Part shown: positions 55,829 to 63,451 of the stretch, one piece after another | Layout of the letters: every line of letters starts with the position of its first letter | Numbering within the stretch: the stretch's first letter is position 1 | Made by a program: the position numbers and the translations under genes | The notes under the pieces: model-generated | Seen by the model: the letters and a program-made list of their open reading frames with translations, nothing else | What the model was told of the DNA's origin: nothing | Databases searched by the model: none | Assembly: GCF_042659465.1 (NCBI RefSeq) | Contig: NZ_JBHSSW010000012.1 | Coordinates: 1-64,000, forward strand | From: Ponticaulis profundi | GTDB lineage: Bacteria > Pseudomonadota > Alphaproteobacteria > Caulobacterales > Hyphomonadaceae | Reading direction: 5' to 3' | Length of the DNA stretch: 64,000 nucleotides

Positions 55829-56725
55829 TCAGCCGCGTTCCCGTAAGGCATCCAGCACAACCTGAAATGCTGACGAAGGACGCTGCCGGCTTGGGTAGTA
55901 CAGGTGAAAGCCGGGGAAAGACGGGCAGTAGGAATCGAGACATGTTTCCAGTGTTCCGGCTTCAAGGTGAGTCTTTGCCAGACCTTCCGGAACAAGGGCC
56001 AGACCATGACCATCCCGCGCTGCGGTCAAAACGGGTTGAATGGTGTTGAAACACACCTGTCCGCTGACTTTGACGCGGATTTCATGGCCGTTTTCGTCCT
56101 CGAATTCCCAGGCATAGAGTGCGCCATGGTTTGACAGGCGCAGATTGATGCAACGGTGTGTTTCCAGATCATGCGGCACGTCTGGACGTCCGGCTTGTTC
56201 GAAATACTCCGGGGAGCCAACACAGATCATGCGGTCATCCTGTGCGATGCGCATGGAGATCATTCCATCGCTGACCTGATCGCCATACCGGACGCCAGCA
56301 TCACACTGCGAACTCGCAAGGTCTGTATAGCCATAGTCCATGACAATCTCGAGATTGACGGAGGGGTGTTGTTTCAGGACCGGAGACAGTTTGGGCCAGA
56401 GTATGGTGTCGGCGGCATAATCGGTAGCAACAATGCGAACGGTTCCTGTGGGCTGGTCGCGACTGTCATTCAGCGCTTTCAGCCGCGCTTCGATCTTTTC
56501 AAAGCACGGTGTGATGGTGGCTAGCAGATCTTCTGCTTCCAGTGTGGGAGCAACGGAGCGGGTGGTCCGGGTCAATAGCCGCAATCCAAGGCGTTCTTCC
56601 AGTCCCTTGATTGTATGGCTGAGTGCAGATTGAGATACGTTCAGCCGCGCTGCCGCGCGCGTAAAACTGCGCTCTTCGGCAACAGCAGCTAGGGCGATGA
56701 GGTCGTTCAGATTGTCACGGAGCAT
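55829..56725 (-). CDS. LysR-family transcriptional regulator
   Basis: N-terminal winged helix (AAVAEERSFTRAAARLNVSQSALSHTIKGLEERLG) and the LysR effector domain (about 95-295, GTVRIVATDYAADTILWPKL, ... LVPEGLAKTHLEAG). From ATG 56725 the length is 298, the family norm; upstream ATGs at 56755 and 56770 are possible. Its position between divergent and convergent reductase, cupin and dehydrogenase genes is typical of a local regulator. Five ATGA-N7-TCAT boxes across the island, one 52 nt upstream of its own start, are its probable binding sites. Confidence 0.93.
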   Translation of the reverse strand: MLRDNLNDLIALAAVAEERSFTRAAARLNVSQSALSHTIKGLEERLGLRLLTRTTRSVAPTLEAEDLLATITPCFEKIEARLKALNDSRDQPTGTVRIVATDYAADTILWPKLSPVLKQHPSVNLEIVMDYGYTDLASSQCDAGVRYGDQVSDGMISMRIAQDDRMICVGSPEYFEQAGRPDVPHDLETHRCINLRLSNHGALYAWEFEDENGHEIRVKVSGQVCFNTIQPVLTAARDGHGLALVPEGLAKTHLEAGTLETCLDSYCPSFPGFHLYYPSRQRPSSAFQVVLDALRERG

Positions 56726-56777
56726 GAGGGGGCCTTCAGCCTTGGACGCAAGCGTCATTCTCGACCCCACATAATAT

Positions 56778-56792
56778 ATGCAAATTACTCAT
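56778..56792. promoter_or_regulatory. LysR-type operator, site 3 (autoregulatory)
   Basis: ATGCAAATTACTCAT: same spacing as the other sites with one mismatch in the left arm. It lies 52 nt upstream of the LysR start in AT-rich DNA. Confidence 0.5.
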
Positions 56793-56810
56793 AAAGTCCA
56801 AGGATTATGC

Positions 56811-56845
56811 AAAACGCCCCGCCGCAGAGCATGTTGCGACGGGGC
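56811..56845 (-). terminator. Rho-independent terminator of the cupin gene unit
   Basis: Read on the minus strand, 11-bp arms GCCCCGTCGCA and TGCGGCGGGGC (one G-T pair) around an 8-nt loop are followed by GTTTT. It lies just after the cupin gene stop. Confidence 0.85.
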
Positions 56846-56869
56846 TGGCTTTGACGTCGAAGGAGTCGG

Positions 56870-57325
56870 TTAGTCGAGGAATTCTTCGTCGGTGACTTTG
56901 TCACCCCAAACGACCGCCTTGCCGTCTTTTGACGCCTGAAGGGCGAAGTGTGTCACGGATGTCTTGTCCGTGCCGCCATGCCAGTGTTCGACGCCCGGAG
57001 GACACCAGATCACGTCGCCAGCCTGCATGACGAGCTTTTCTTTACCGCGTTCCTGTACCCATCCTGTGCCAGACGTCACGATCAGTTGCTGGCCCAGCGG
57101 GTGGGTGTGCCATGCGGAGCGTGCACCCGGCATGAAGGTCACTTCACCGGCGCTCACATCATTCATGTTCGGAGGAAAGACCGGTGCAACATAGACCGTG
57201 CCTGTGAAGGTTTCATCCCCGCCGATATTTCCTGCGCGGTCTTCGGCTTTGGTAATCTCCATAGATTGAGCCAGCGCCGTTGGCGCGGCGAGCGCGAAGG
57301 CGAGTGTCGCGAGTGCATACTTCAT
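56870..57325 (-). CDS. Exported cupin-domain protein (paralogue 1)
   Basis: Small single-domain beta-barrel with a Sec signal peptide (LATLAFALAAPTALAQ). The cupin core is clear: GARSAWHTHPLGQQLIVTSGTGW with the HxH metal ligands, then GDVIWCPPGVEHWHGG. Length 151. It is about 50-60% alike by eye to the cupin just upstream and to a third, signal-less copy at 62895. Preceded by AAGGAGA. Cupins of this type often sit beside CMD proteins and oxidoreductases; enzymatic role unknown. Confidence 0.88.
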   Translation of the reverse strand: MKYALATLAFALAAPTALAQSMEITKAEDRAGNIGGDETFTGTVYVAPVFPPNMNDVSAGEVTFMPGARSAWHTHPLGQQLIVTSGTGWVQERGKEKLVMQAGDVIWCPPGVEHWHGGTDKTSVTHFALQASKDGKAVVWGDKVTDEEFLD

Positions 57326-57483
57326 GGATTGGGTCTCCTTTAGAGTTTCTTTGTTCGATCGGCAGGGCCGGAAATTCGCTGGTTGTTAAAGTAAGGCCGT
57401 GAGGCTGACTTCGTTCCAGGTGCGGGCATGGGTTTGCGTCTTACCGCGTTATTCGGAACAAAGTTTCTGGCGTGTCGGATCAT

Positions 57484-57942
57484 TTATTCGCCAAGATAAT
57501 CAACGTCGCTGACATGATCCTTCCAGTCTACGCCTGAACCTTCTGCGTTCGGAAAGATTGCCAGATGGGTCATGGAGGTTTTGTCTGTGGCGCCATGCCA
57601 GTGGTCTACATCTGGCGGGCACCAGATGACATCGCCCACTTTCATGACGACACGTTCGCCGCCTCGCACTTGTGTCCAGCCTGTACCACTGGTGATCACC
57701 AATTGCTGTCCGCCGGGATGTGAGTGCCAGGCCGTCCGTGCGCCGGCCAGAAATGTCACTTCCGACGATCTGATATTGTTCATGTTGGGGCCGAACACGG
57801 GTGTCAGAAAAACAGTTCCGGTGAACCGCTCTTCACTGACAAAACGACCTTCACGATCGTCTGCCTTGGTGAGTTCCATGGACTGAGCAACAGCACACGG
57901 TACTGTCAGCAGGATGGCGGCGGTTGCAGCGAGTCGTTTCAT
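57484..57942 (-). CDS. Exported cupin-domain protein (paralogue 2)
   Basis: Paralogue of the cupin at 56870 with its own signal peptide (LAATAAILLTVPCAVAQ) and the metal-binding GARTAWHSHPGGQQLVITSGTGW and PPDVDHWHG. Length 152. Gap of 158 nt to paralogue 1 in the same direction; no terminator or LysR-type box between them, so both may be driven from the divergent promoter region that holds operator site 4. The tandem pair suggests local duplication. Confidence 0.88.
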   Translation of the reverse strand: MKRLAATAAILLTVPCAVAQSMELTKADDREGRFVSEERFTGTVFLTPVFGPNMNNIRSSEVTFLAGARTAWHSHPGGQQLVITSGTGWTQVRGGERVVMKVGDVIWCPPDVDHWHGATDKTSMTHLAIFPNAEGSGVDWKDHVSDVDYLGE

Positions 57943-58063
57943 TCAGCAGACCTTTTGATCGTGTTTGAGCGGTGTTTTTTAAGATCGGACGTGTTCGCGG
58001 TGAACGTGGTCAGAATCTAGATAGAAAACGGCTCGCTTCGAGAGTGGCTCCGACAAGCCACCC

Positions 58064-58078
58064 ATGAGCAAAGCTCAT
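58064..58078. promoter_or_regulatory. LysR-type operator, site 4 (divergent cupin / alcohol dehydrogenase region)
   Basis: ATGAGCAAAGCTCAT, a perfect palindrome with a 3-nt centre, 121 nt from the cupin start and 159 nt from the dehydrogenase start, in a 295-nt divergent gap. The flank GACAAGCCACCCATGAG is shared with site 2. Nothing else was seen in the gap. Confidence 0.7.
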
Positions 58079-58237
58079 GAATGTGGGGCCGCTTCCACGA
58101 AGATTTATAAGTCAGGGTCATTAGCGGTGTGCGAGCCAGCACCATTATCAAACCAGGCCATCCAGGAATAATGCGCATGTGGCTGGGATCTCACTCAGCA
58201 CAAATGGACCAACCTGTTACGGCGGCGGAGCGTGAGC

Positions 58238-59449
58238 ATGTGCAAATCCTGTGATCAAAAATCAGAACGACTAACCCGTGACGGCAAGAGCCGCCGGGAT
58301 TTTCTTCGCTCGGGCACGATTGCCGCGGCCGCAGCAACGCCGCTGGCAGCTTCCGTCATGAATGGATCAGCGTCCGCGCAAACATCTGGTCCGGCAGACT
58401 TGTCGGCGAGCAATGTCCAGGCCTGGGCGGCGTTTGATGAAAATGGCAGCTTCGCGCCTCATACCATTCCACGCCGGGCGGCAGGGGCCAAAGATGTTGT
58501 CATCGACATTATGTACAGCTCCATCTGCCATTCGGATATTCACACCTATAAAGGCGACTGGGGGCCTGCAAACTTCCCGCTCGTCCCGGGGCATGAAATC
58601 GTTGGCCGCGTTGTCGGCGTTGGCGCCGATGTTGTCAAATTCCGCGAAGGCGATATTGCAGGCGTCGGCACGATCGTCGACAGCTGTGGTGAATGCATGA
58701 ACTGCAAGGCAGATCGCGAGCAGAACTGTCTGAACGGTACCACATTCACTTATGGCTCACCGGACAAGCATCTGGGCGGCGTGACGTATGGCGGCTATTC
58801 CAAAAAGATTGTGGTGGACGAAGACTATGTGCTGCGCATCCCGCCGGGTATGGATCTGGCAGGTGTCGCGCCAATGCTTTGCGCAGGTATCACCACATTC
58901 TCGCCCATCGTGCATTGGGACCTGAAACCGGGCGAACGGTTTGGTGTGATCGGTATGGGCGGTCTGGGGCATCTGGCCGTGAAATTCGCCGCAGCCAAAG
59001 GCGCTGAAGTCGTCGTCTTCACGACGTCTGAAGACAAGCTCGAAGATGCTAAGGCGTTCGGAGCCAAGGAAGCTTATCTCTGGTCCGACGAGCAAGCCAT
59101 GGCAAGCCAGATGGCAAGTTTCGACCTGATGCTGGCAACGGTTCCGGTTGCCTTCCAGATGCAGCAGTTTCTGAGCATGCTGAAGCTCGACAAGACGCTC
59201 GTGAATGTGGGCGCGCTTTTCCCGATTGAGGGGGCACATGGCATGATGATGGGCTTTGGTCGGCAAAGCCTCGCAGGTTCAATGACAGGCGGTATCGCGG
59301 AAACGCAGCGCGTCATTGATTTCGCGGAACGTCATGGCATTTCTGCAGAGTACGAGCTGATCACACCCGATCAGATTGGTGAGGCTTGTAAAAAAGTCGT
59401 GAACAAACAAGCTCGCTACCGCTATGTGATTGATATGACGAGCGCATGA
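58238..59449 (+). CDS. Tat-exported zinc-dependent alcohol dehydrogenase (cinnamyl-alcohol-dehydrogenase type)
   Basis: Medium-chain zinc dehydrogenase with a twin-arginine signal (KSRRDFLRSG, then a hydrophobic Ala-rich stretch ending ASAQT). The catalytic zinc residues lie in SSICHSDIHT and PGHEIVGRVV; the structural zinc Cys in DSCGECMNCKADREQNC; the dinucleotide loop is GMGGLGHLAVKFA. The mature part resembles the YahK/CAD group, normally cytosolic and NADP-dependent, so export is odd. I use ATG 58238, with GGAG 7 nt upstream; the in-frame GTG at 58232 is too close to that site. Divergent from the cupin pair across operator site 4. Confidence 0.92.
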   Translation: MCKSCDQKSERLTRDGKSRRDFLRSGTIAAAAATPLAASVMNGSASAQTSGPADLSASNVQAWAAFDENGSFAPHTIPRRAAGAKDVVIDIMYSSICHSDIHTYKGDWGPANFPLVPGHEIVGRVVGVGADVVKFREGDIAGVGTIVDSCGECMNCKADREQNCLNGTTFTYGSPDKHLGGVTYGGYSKKIVVDEDYVLRIPPGMDLAGVAPMLCAGITTFSPIVHWDLKPGERFGVIGMGGLGHLAVKFAAAKGAEVVVFTTSEDKLEDAKAFGAKEAYLWSDEQAMASQMASFDLMLATVPVAFQMQQFLSMLKLDKTLVNVGALFPIEGAHGMMMGFGRQSLAGSMTGGIAETQRVIDFAERHGISAEYELITPDQIGEACKKVVNKQARYRYVIDMTSA

Positions 59450-59484
59450 TACGCGCTCATGCAGCACGGGTTCCGCGCTGACTT

Positions 59485-59499
59485 ATGACAATAATTCAT
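59485..59499. promoter_or_regulatory. LysR-type operator-like palindrome, site 5
   Basis: ATGACAATAATTCAT with arms extending to CTTATGA / TCATAAG. It lies after the dehydrogenase stop but before that gene's terminator, 82 nt upstream of the cyclophilin-like gene. Confidence 0.55.
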
Positions 59500-59514
59500 A
59501 AGAATAAGGAATTT

Positions 59515-59538
59515 GCCGGGACTAATCTCCCGGCTTTT
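59515..59538 (+). terminator. Rho-independent terminator or attenuator
   Basis: Stem GCCGGGA / TCCCGGC with a 6-nt loop and five T. It ends the dehydrogenase transcript but also lies between site 5 and the next gene, so it could attenuate transcription started at site 5. Confidence 0.85.
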
Positions 59539-59581
59539 TCATGTCCATCTTAACAGCGTCGCAGAGATATCAGGAGCTGAC

Positions 59582-59941
59582 GTGGACAAGATGAAAATTC
59601 AGGTCATTCTCGAAAACGCAACATTGCAGGCTGTGATTGATGACACCCGCATCGGGCGTGACTTTCTCAGCCTGTTGCCGCTGGATTTGGAGCTCAGCGA
59701 CTATCACGGCATGGAGAAAGTTGCTGATCTGCCGCGCCAGCTCGACACAACGGATGCCCCGCGAAGCTACACACCCAAGCCCGGTGACATCACGCTTTAT
59801 GCGCCCTGGGGCAATATGGCGATTTTCTACAAATCATTTGGAACGACTGCAGGGCTTGTTCGGCTCGGCGCCTTTGATGGCTCTATCGAGCCGCTTCTGA
59901 AAGCGGACTCTTACAAGGCCCGCTTTCAGCGAGCTGAATGA
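59582..59941 (+). CDS. Cyclophilin-like fold protein
   Basis: A 119-residue cytosolic protein: MKIQVILENATLQAVIDD, RDFLSLLPLDLELSDYHGMEKVADLP, KPGDITLYAPWGNMAIFYKSF and the final GRLGAFDG-like strand (LVRLGAFDGSIEPLL) match the cyclophilin-like family often found near LysR regulators and oxidoreductases. It has no prolyl-isomerase active site that I can see. GTG 59582 with AGGAG 5 nt upstream is the best start; an ATG lies at 59591. First gene of a unit with the Gfo/Idh protein and the carboxylesterase. Confidence 0.82.
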   Translation: MDKMKIQVILENATLQAVIDDTRIGRDFLSLLPLDLELSDYHGMEKVADLPRQLDTTDAPRSYTPKPGDITLYAPWGNMAIFYKSFGTTAGLVRLGAFDGSIEPLLKADSYKARFQRAE

Positions 59942-59972
59942 CATCATTTCTTTGATATGACTGAGGTTTATT

Positions 59973-61130
59973 ATGACGCAGGATAAAATCAGAATTGGCA
60001 TCATCGGATTGAAACCAGATGAAAGCTGGGCGGGTGTCGCTCATGTTCCATCCTTGAAGCTGTTGTCAGATGATTACGAGATCACAGGTGTCGCGAACAG
60101 CAATCTGGAAAGCAGTAAGGCCGCAGCTGAGGCCCTTGGCATACCGAACGCTTTCGACAATGCTGACGCTTTGATCGCATCACCTGACATCGATGCCGTC
60201 ACTGTAACCATCACGGTTCCTCAGCACATCAAAGTTGTAAGGGCCGCTCTGAATGCTGGAAAGCATGTTTATTGCGAAGCACCGCTTGGCAATGGTCTTG
60301 CTGAAGCTGAAGAGATGGCTGATCTCGCGCGCTCGAAAGACCTTGTCGCTGTCGTCGGGCTGCAAGCGCGCGTTTCACCGCCTGTGCTCTATATGCGGAA
60401 GTTAATCGCAGAAGGGTTTGTTGGACGCGTGCTGTCATCGAGCCTGTCTGGCTGGGGTGGAAACTGGGGAGCGACGGCGAGCAACATTTCGCGGTTGGGA
60501 TATCTGCTGGATAAGTCCAACGGCGCGACCATGCTCACCATTCCATTAGGACATACCATTGCCGCCGTCTGCGATGTCCTCGGGGATTTTACTGAAATCT
60601 CGGCTATGCTGGATACGCGCGTGAGGAACGTCAAATCGGAAGACGACGGTCAGATTCTTGAGCAAACGGCTCCCGACCAAATTCTGGTGACCGCTCGTCT
60701 GGAACAGGATGTGCCGCTGTCGATCCACTATCAAGGTGGCATGCCAAACGGCACCGAAGGGTTTGTCTGGGACATTCATGGTACAGATGGTGACCTTCGG
60801 GTTACAGCGCCTTTTGGTCACAGTCAGATGGCGCAATTGTCCCTGTCAGGCGCGAAAGCAGGCGACGGGGAATTGAAACCATTAGAGGTGCCCGAAACAT
60901 ATTGCGAAGGGCTGACCGCCGATCCTGTGCCGGGCAATGTGGCTCGTAACTATGCAAGGATGGCAAAGGACTTTCGCACTGGGAACAGAGCGGCCTCTAC
61001 ATTCGATGATGCCGTCGGTGTGCAAAGAGTCATCGATGCGATCGAGCGTGCCTCAGAAAGTGGTGCGCGGGTCCACCTCGAACCGCGCGATCGTCCACTG
61101 CCGTTGAACGCTAAGGATCACCTTGCATAA
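59973..61130 (+). CDS. Gfo/Idh/MocA-family protein, Gal80-like, lacking the catalytic Lys
   Basis: N-terminal Rossmann domain (RIGIIGLKPDESWAGVAHVPSLKLL, ... VTITVPQHIKVVRAALNAGKHVYCE) and a C-terminal alpha/beta dimerisation domain. The usual EKP motif, whose Lys is catalytic, reads EAP here (CEAPLGN), and the glycine loop is GLKPDESWAG. This pattern resembles Gal80-type members, which bind NAD(P) but act as sensors or binding proteins. An enzyme using a different residue is not excluded. 385 residues, no signal. It lies 31 nt after the cyclophilin-like gene and 18 nt before the carboxylesterase gene. Confidence 0.85.
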   Translation: MTQDKIRIGIIGLKPDESWAGVAHVPSLKLLSDDYEITGVANSNLESSKAAAEALGIPNAFDNADALIASPDIDAVTVTITVPQHIKVVRAALNAGKHVYCEAPLGNGLAEAEEMADLARSKDLVAVVGLQARVSPPVLYMRKLIAEGFVGRVLSSSLSGWGGNWGATASNISRLGYLLDKSNGATMLTIPLGHTIAAVCDVLGDFTEISAMLDTRVRNVKSEDDGQILEQTAPDQILVTARLEQDVPLSIHYQGGMPNGTEGFVWDIHGTDGDLRVTAPFGHSQMAQLSLSGAKAGDGELKPLEVPETYCEGLTADPVPGNVARNYARMAKDFRTGNRAASTFDDAVGVQRVIDAIERASESGARVHLEPRDRPLPLNAKDHLA

Positions 61131-61148
61131 GAAAGAAGATGTCTGAAC

Positions 61149-62837
61149 ATGAATGGAAAACATGACCCCGCGTCTGGCCTCACCGGCATGCCGATGACAC
61201 GACGCTCCATGCTGGCGATATCTGCCGCTAGTGCTGCTGCGGCTTGTGCCACATCGGAAGCAGTTGGTGGAAGCACACCAATTGCACGGACCGAGAAAGG
61301 GAAACTCCAGGGGGAGCGCCTTGGGAATGTGAACCGGTTCCTTGGTATTCGTTATGCGCAACCGATTAACGGAGCCAATCGGTTTGCGCCTCCGAAACCC
61401 GTCGATGCATGGTCCGGTGTGCGGGAAGCGCTCCGGTATGCCGACAATGCACCCCAGCAGGCAGCAGATCCAACCGGAGGGTCTCCGGTTACTCCCGCAT
61501 TTGATCCGCCAGATTATGTTACTTCGGGCGACGATTGTCTTGCTCTGAACGTCTGGGCACCAGCGAATACCGATCGACGATTGCCAGTCATGGTCTGGCT
61601 ACACGGTGGAGGCTGGACGAGCGGAAGTGGGTCATGTGCGATCTATGATGGGCAGAATCTCGCAAGCCGGGGTGATGTGGTCGTCGTCACCATCAACCAT
61701 CGTCTGGGGGCCTCGGGCCTTACAGATTTTTCTCGGGTGCTTGGCGGAGCGTTCTCTGACTCGGATAATCTGAGCGTCAAGGACATGATTGCGGCGCTCG
61801 AATGGGTGCGTGACAATATTCAGGCCTTTGGTGGCGACCCTGATCTGGTCACAATCTTTGGTGAATCCGGCGGAGGCTGGAAAGTCAACACGCTATTGGG
61901 TAGTCCGGCGGCAAAAGGACTGTTCCACCGTGCCATTGTTGAAAGTGGACCTTTAACACGTTTTCATTCGCATGAAGATGCAGACGAGATTGCGCGGTCT
62001 GTTCTCGAAAGTCTCGGAATTACGCCCGAAACAGCGGATAAGCTGAACAGCATCTCTTTTGAAGACGTCCTCGCGGCGGAAGCAGCTGTCATGTCAGGAG
62101 CACCTATGTCGTTCCAGGCTCCCGGCTTTCCGACAGGTTTCTGGCCGGTCCTGAATGACACTCTGTTGCCAGAACATGTGTATGATCCGGAAGCTGTGGC
62201 ATCCAGCCTGGATGTGCCGCTAATGGTCGGTCAAACAGGCACTGAATTTACGCTTTTCATGCTGGGAGACAAGGCTGCCTATTCTCAGACCGAAGCTCAG
62301 CTTGAGCAACGTGTGGCAGGCATGTTCGGCGCTGAAAATGCGACGAGAATTCTAGCGACCTATCGACGGGATTTTCCTGATTATGATCCGTCCGGTCTCT
62401 GGTTTCGGATCTTCTCGGATTACGCAATGGGGGCCCTCAGCTCCGAAGTGCTCGACCAGCGATCCATTTCGGGCGCTGCAGCCGTTTATGCCTACCGGTT
62501 CAACTGGCAGACACCTATTGAAGACGGAAAACTCTATTCACCGCACACCATCGAAATTCCTTTTGTCTTTGACAATGTTCGGACTGAAGCGGGTCAGGTT
62601 ATGACCGGGGGCGGTGCCGAAGCTGCAATGCTGGGCAAGACGGTGTCAGAGGCATGGGTAACATTTGCTCGAACAGGCCGCCCAGGAAATAGCGCGCTGC
62701 CGGATTGGCCAGAATACACGACGGAAAGTCGAGCGAGCATGCATCTCAACGTGACCAGCGACGTCAAACCTTACATGGACGCCGATATGGTTGAACTTTT
62801 TCACACAATGCTCTGGTCCCGCGCCGGAGTGAACTAA
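61149..62837 (+). CDS. Type-B carboxylesterase, exported
   Basis: Serine ester hydrolase of 562 residues. The N-terminus has TRRSMLA followed by an Ala-rich hydrophobic run ending AAAAC, so Tat export and possibly lipidation. The oxyanion loop is VWLHGGGWTSGSG; the nucleophile Ser240 lies in FGESGGG; the catalytic Glu is probably in the GQTGTEFTLF region and His in SPHTIEIPFVFDN. RFLGIRYAQP near residue 60 is the family entry motif. It is the third gene of the cyclophilin-like/Gfo unit, 57 nt before the third cupin. Confidence 0.9.
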   Translation: MNGKHDPASGLTGMPMTRRSMLAISAASAAAACATSEAVGGSTPIARTEKGKLQGERLGNVNRFLGIRYAQPINGANRFAPPKPVDAWSGVREALRYADNAPQQAADPTGGSPVTPAFDPPDYVTSGDDCLALNVWAPANTDRRLPVMVWLHGGGWTSGSGSCAIYDGQNLASRGDVVVVTINHRLGASGLTDFSRVLGGAFSDSDNLSVKDMIAALEWVRDNIQAFGGDPDLVTIFGESGGGWKVNTLLGSPAAKGLFHRAIVESGPLTRFHSHEDADEIARSVLESLGITPETADKLNSISFEDVLAAEAAVMSGAPMSFQAPGFPTGFWPVLNDTLLPEHVYDPEAVASSLDVPLMVGQTGTEFTLFMLGDKAAYSQTEAQLEQRVAGMFGAENATRILATYRRDFPDYDPSGLWFRIFSDYAMGALSSEVLDQRSISGAAAVYAYRFNWQTPIEDGKLYSPHTIEIPFVFDNVRTEAGQVMTGGGAEAAMLGKTVSEAWVTFARTGRPGNSALPDWPEYTTESRASMHLNVTSDVKPYMDADMVELFHTMLWSRAGVN

Positions 62838-62894
62838 CCACGAGCGGCTCGCGATTACGCGCATCGAGTGCTCGCAAACTGAAAGGAATTTGGA

Positions 62895-63308
62895 ATGAAA
62901 ATCATTCGAAACGGATCAATGGAAGCCCAAAAGGGGCCTGCAGAAACCTTCACCGGCGATGTGCGTCTGGACTGGCAATTTGGCAGTGAAGATCCGGCGC
63001 GCGTGTCCGGAGCGATCGTGACGTTCCAGCCCGGTGCCCGGACGGCCTGGCATACGCACCCGCTCGGTCAGGCCCTGATCGTGACATCCGGTGTCGGCTG
63101 GACCCAATGCGAAGGTGAAGAACGCGTTGAAGTGCGCGCGGGGGATATCATTCAATGCCCGCCAAACCACAAGCACTGGCATGGTGCGACGTCGACGACG
63201 GCCATGACGCATATCGCGATTCAGGAGGTGCTGGATGGCAGCGCGGTGACATGGCTCGAGCACGTCTCGGACGAAGAGTATCTGAGCGGTCCGGTTCGCA
63301 AGGACTAG
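62895..63308 (+). CDS. Cytosolic cupin-domain protein (paralogue 3)
   Basis: Third cupin of the same subfamily (GARTAWHTHPLGQALIVTSGVGW, PPNHKHWHGA, ending VSDEEYL) but without a signal peptide, 137 residues. AAAGGAA precedes the ATG. The HxH and later His ligands are intact, so metal binding is expected. It probably belongs to the carboxylesterase transcript; hairpins with a T-run follow. Confidence 0.88.
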   Translation: MKIIRNGSMEAQKGPAETFTGDVRLDWQFGSEDPARVSGAIVTFQPGARTAWHTHPLGQALIVTSGVGWTQCEGEERVEVRAGDIIQCPPNHKHWHGATSTTAMTHIAIQEVLDGSAVTWLEHVSDEEYLSGPVRKD

Positions 63309-63382
63309 GTCGCTTCCAGCCTTAGCCGCGTTGAGGCGCAGCTGAGGCGGTACCTCTCAAGGAAAACAAAGAACAAGAGCTG

Positions 63383-63424
63383 GTGCTCTCCTCGGAGAGC
63401 ACGCGGCACCGCTGTGCGCTTTTT
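63383..63424 (+). terminator. Tandem hairpins with T-run after the third cupin gene
   Basis: A perfect 8-bp stem GTGCTCTC / GAGAGCAC with loop CTCG, then a second short stem (GCAC / GTGC) leading into five T. Probable terminator before the last gene. Confidence 0.65.
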
Positions 63425-63451
63425 CAGCGTGCATGCATGACAAAGGAAAGA

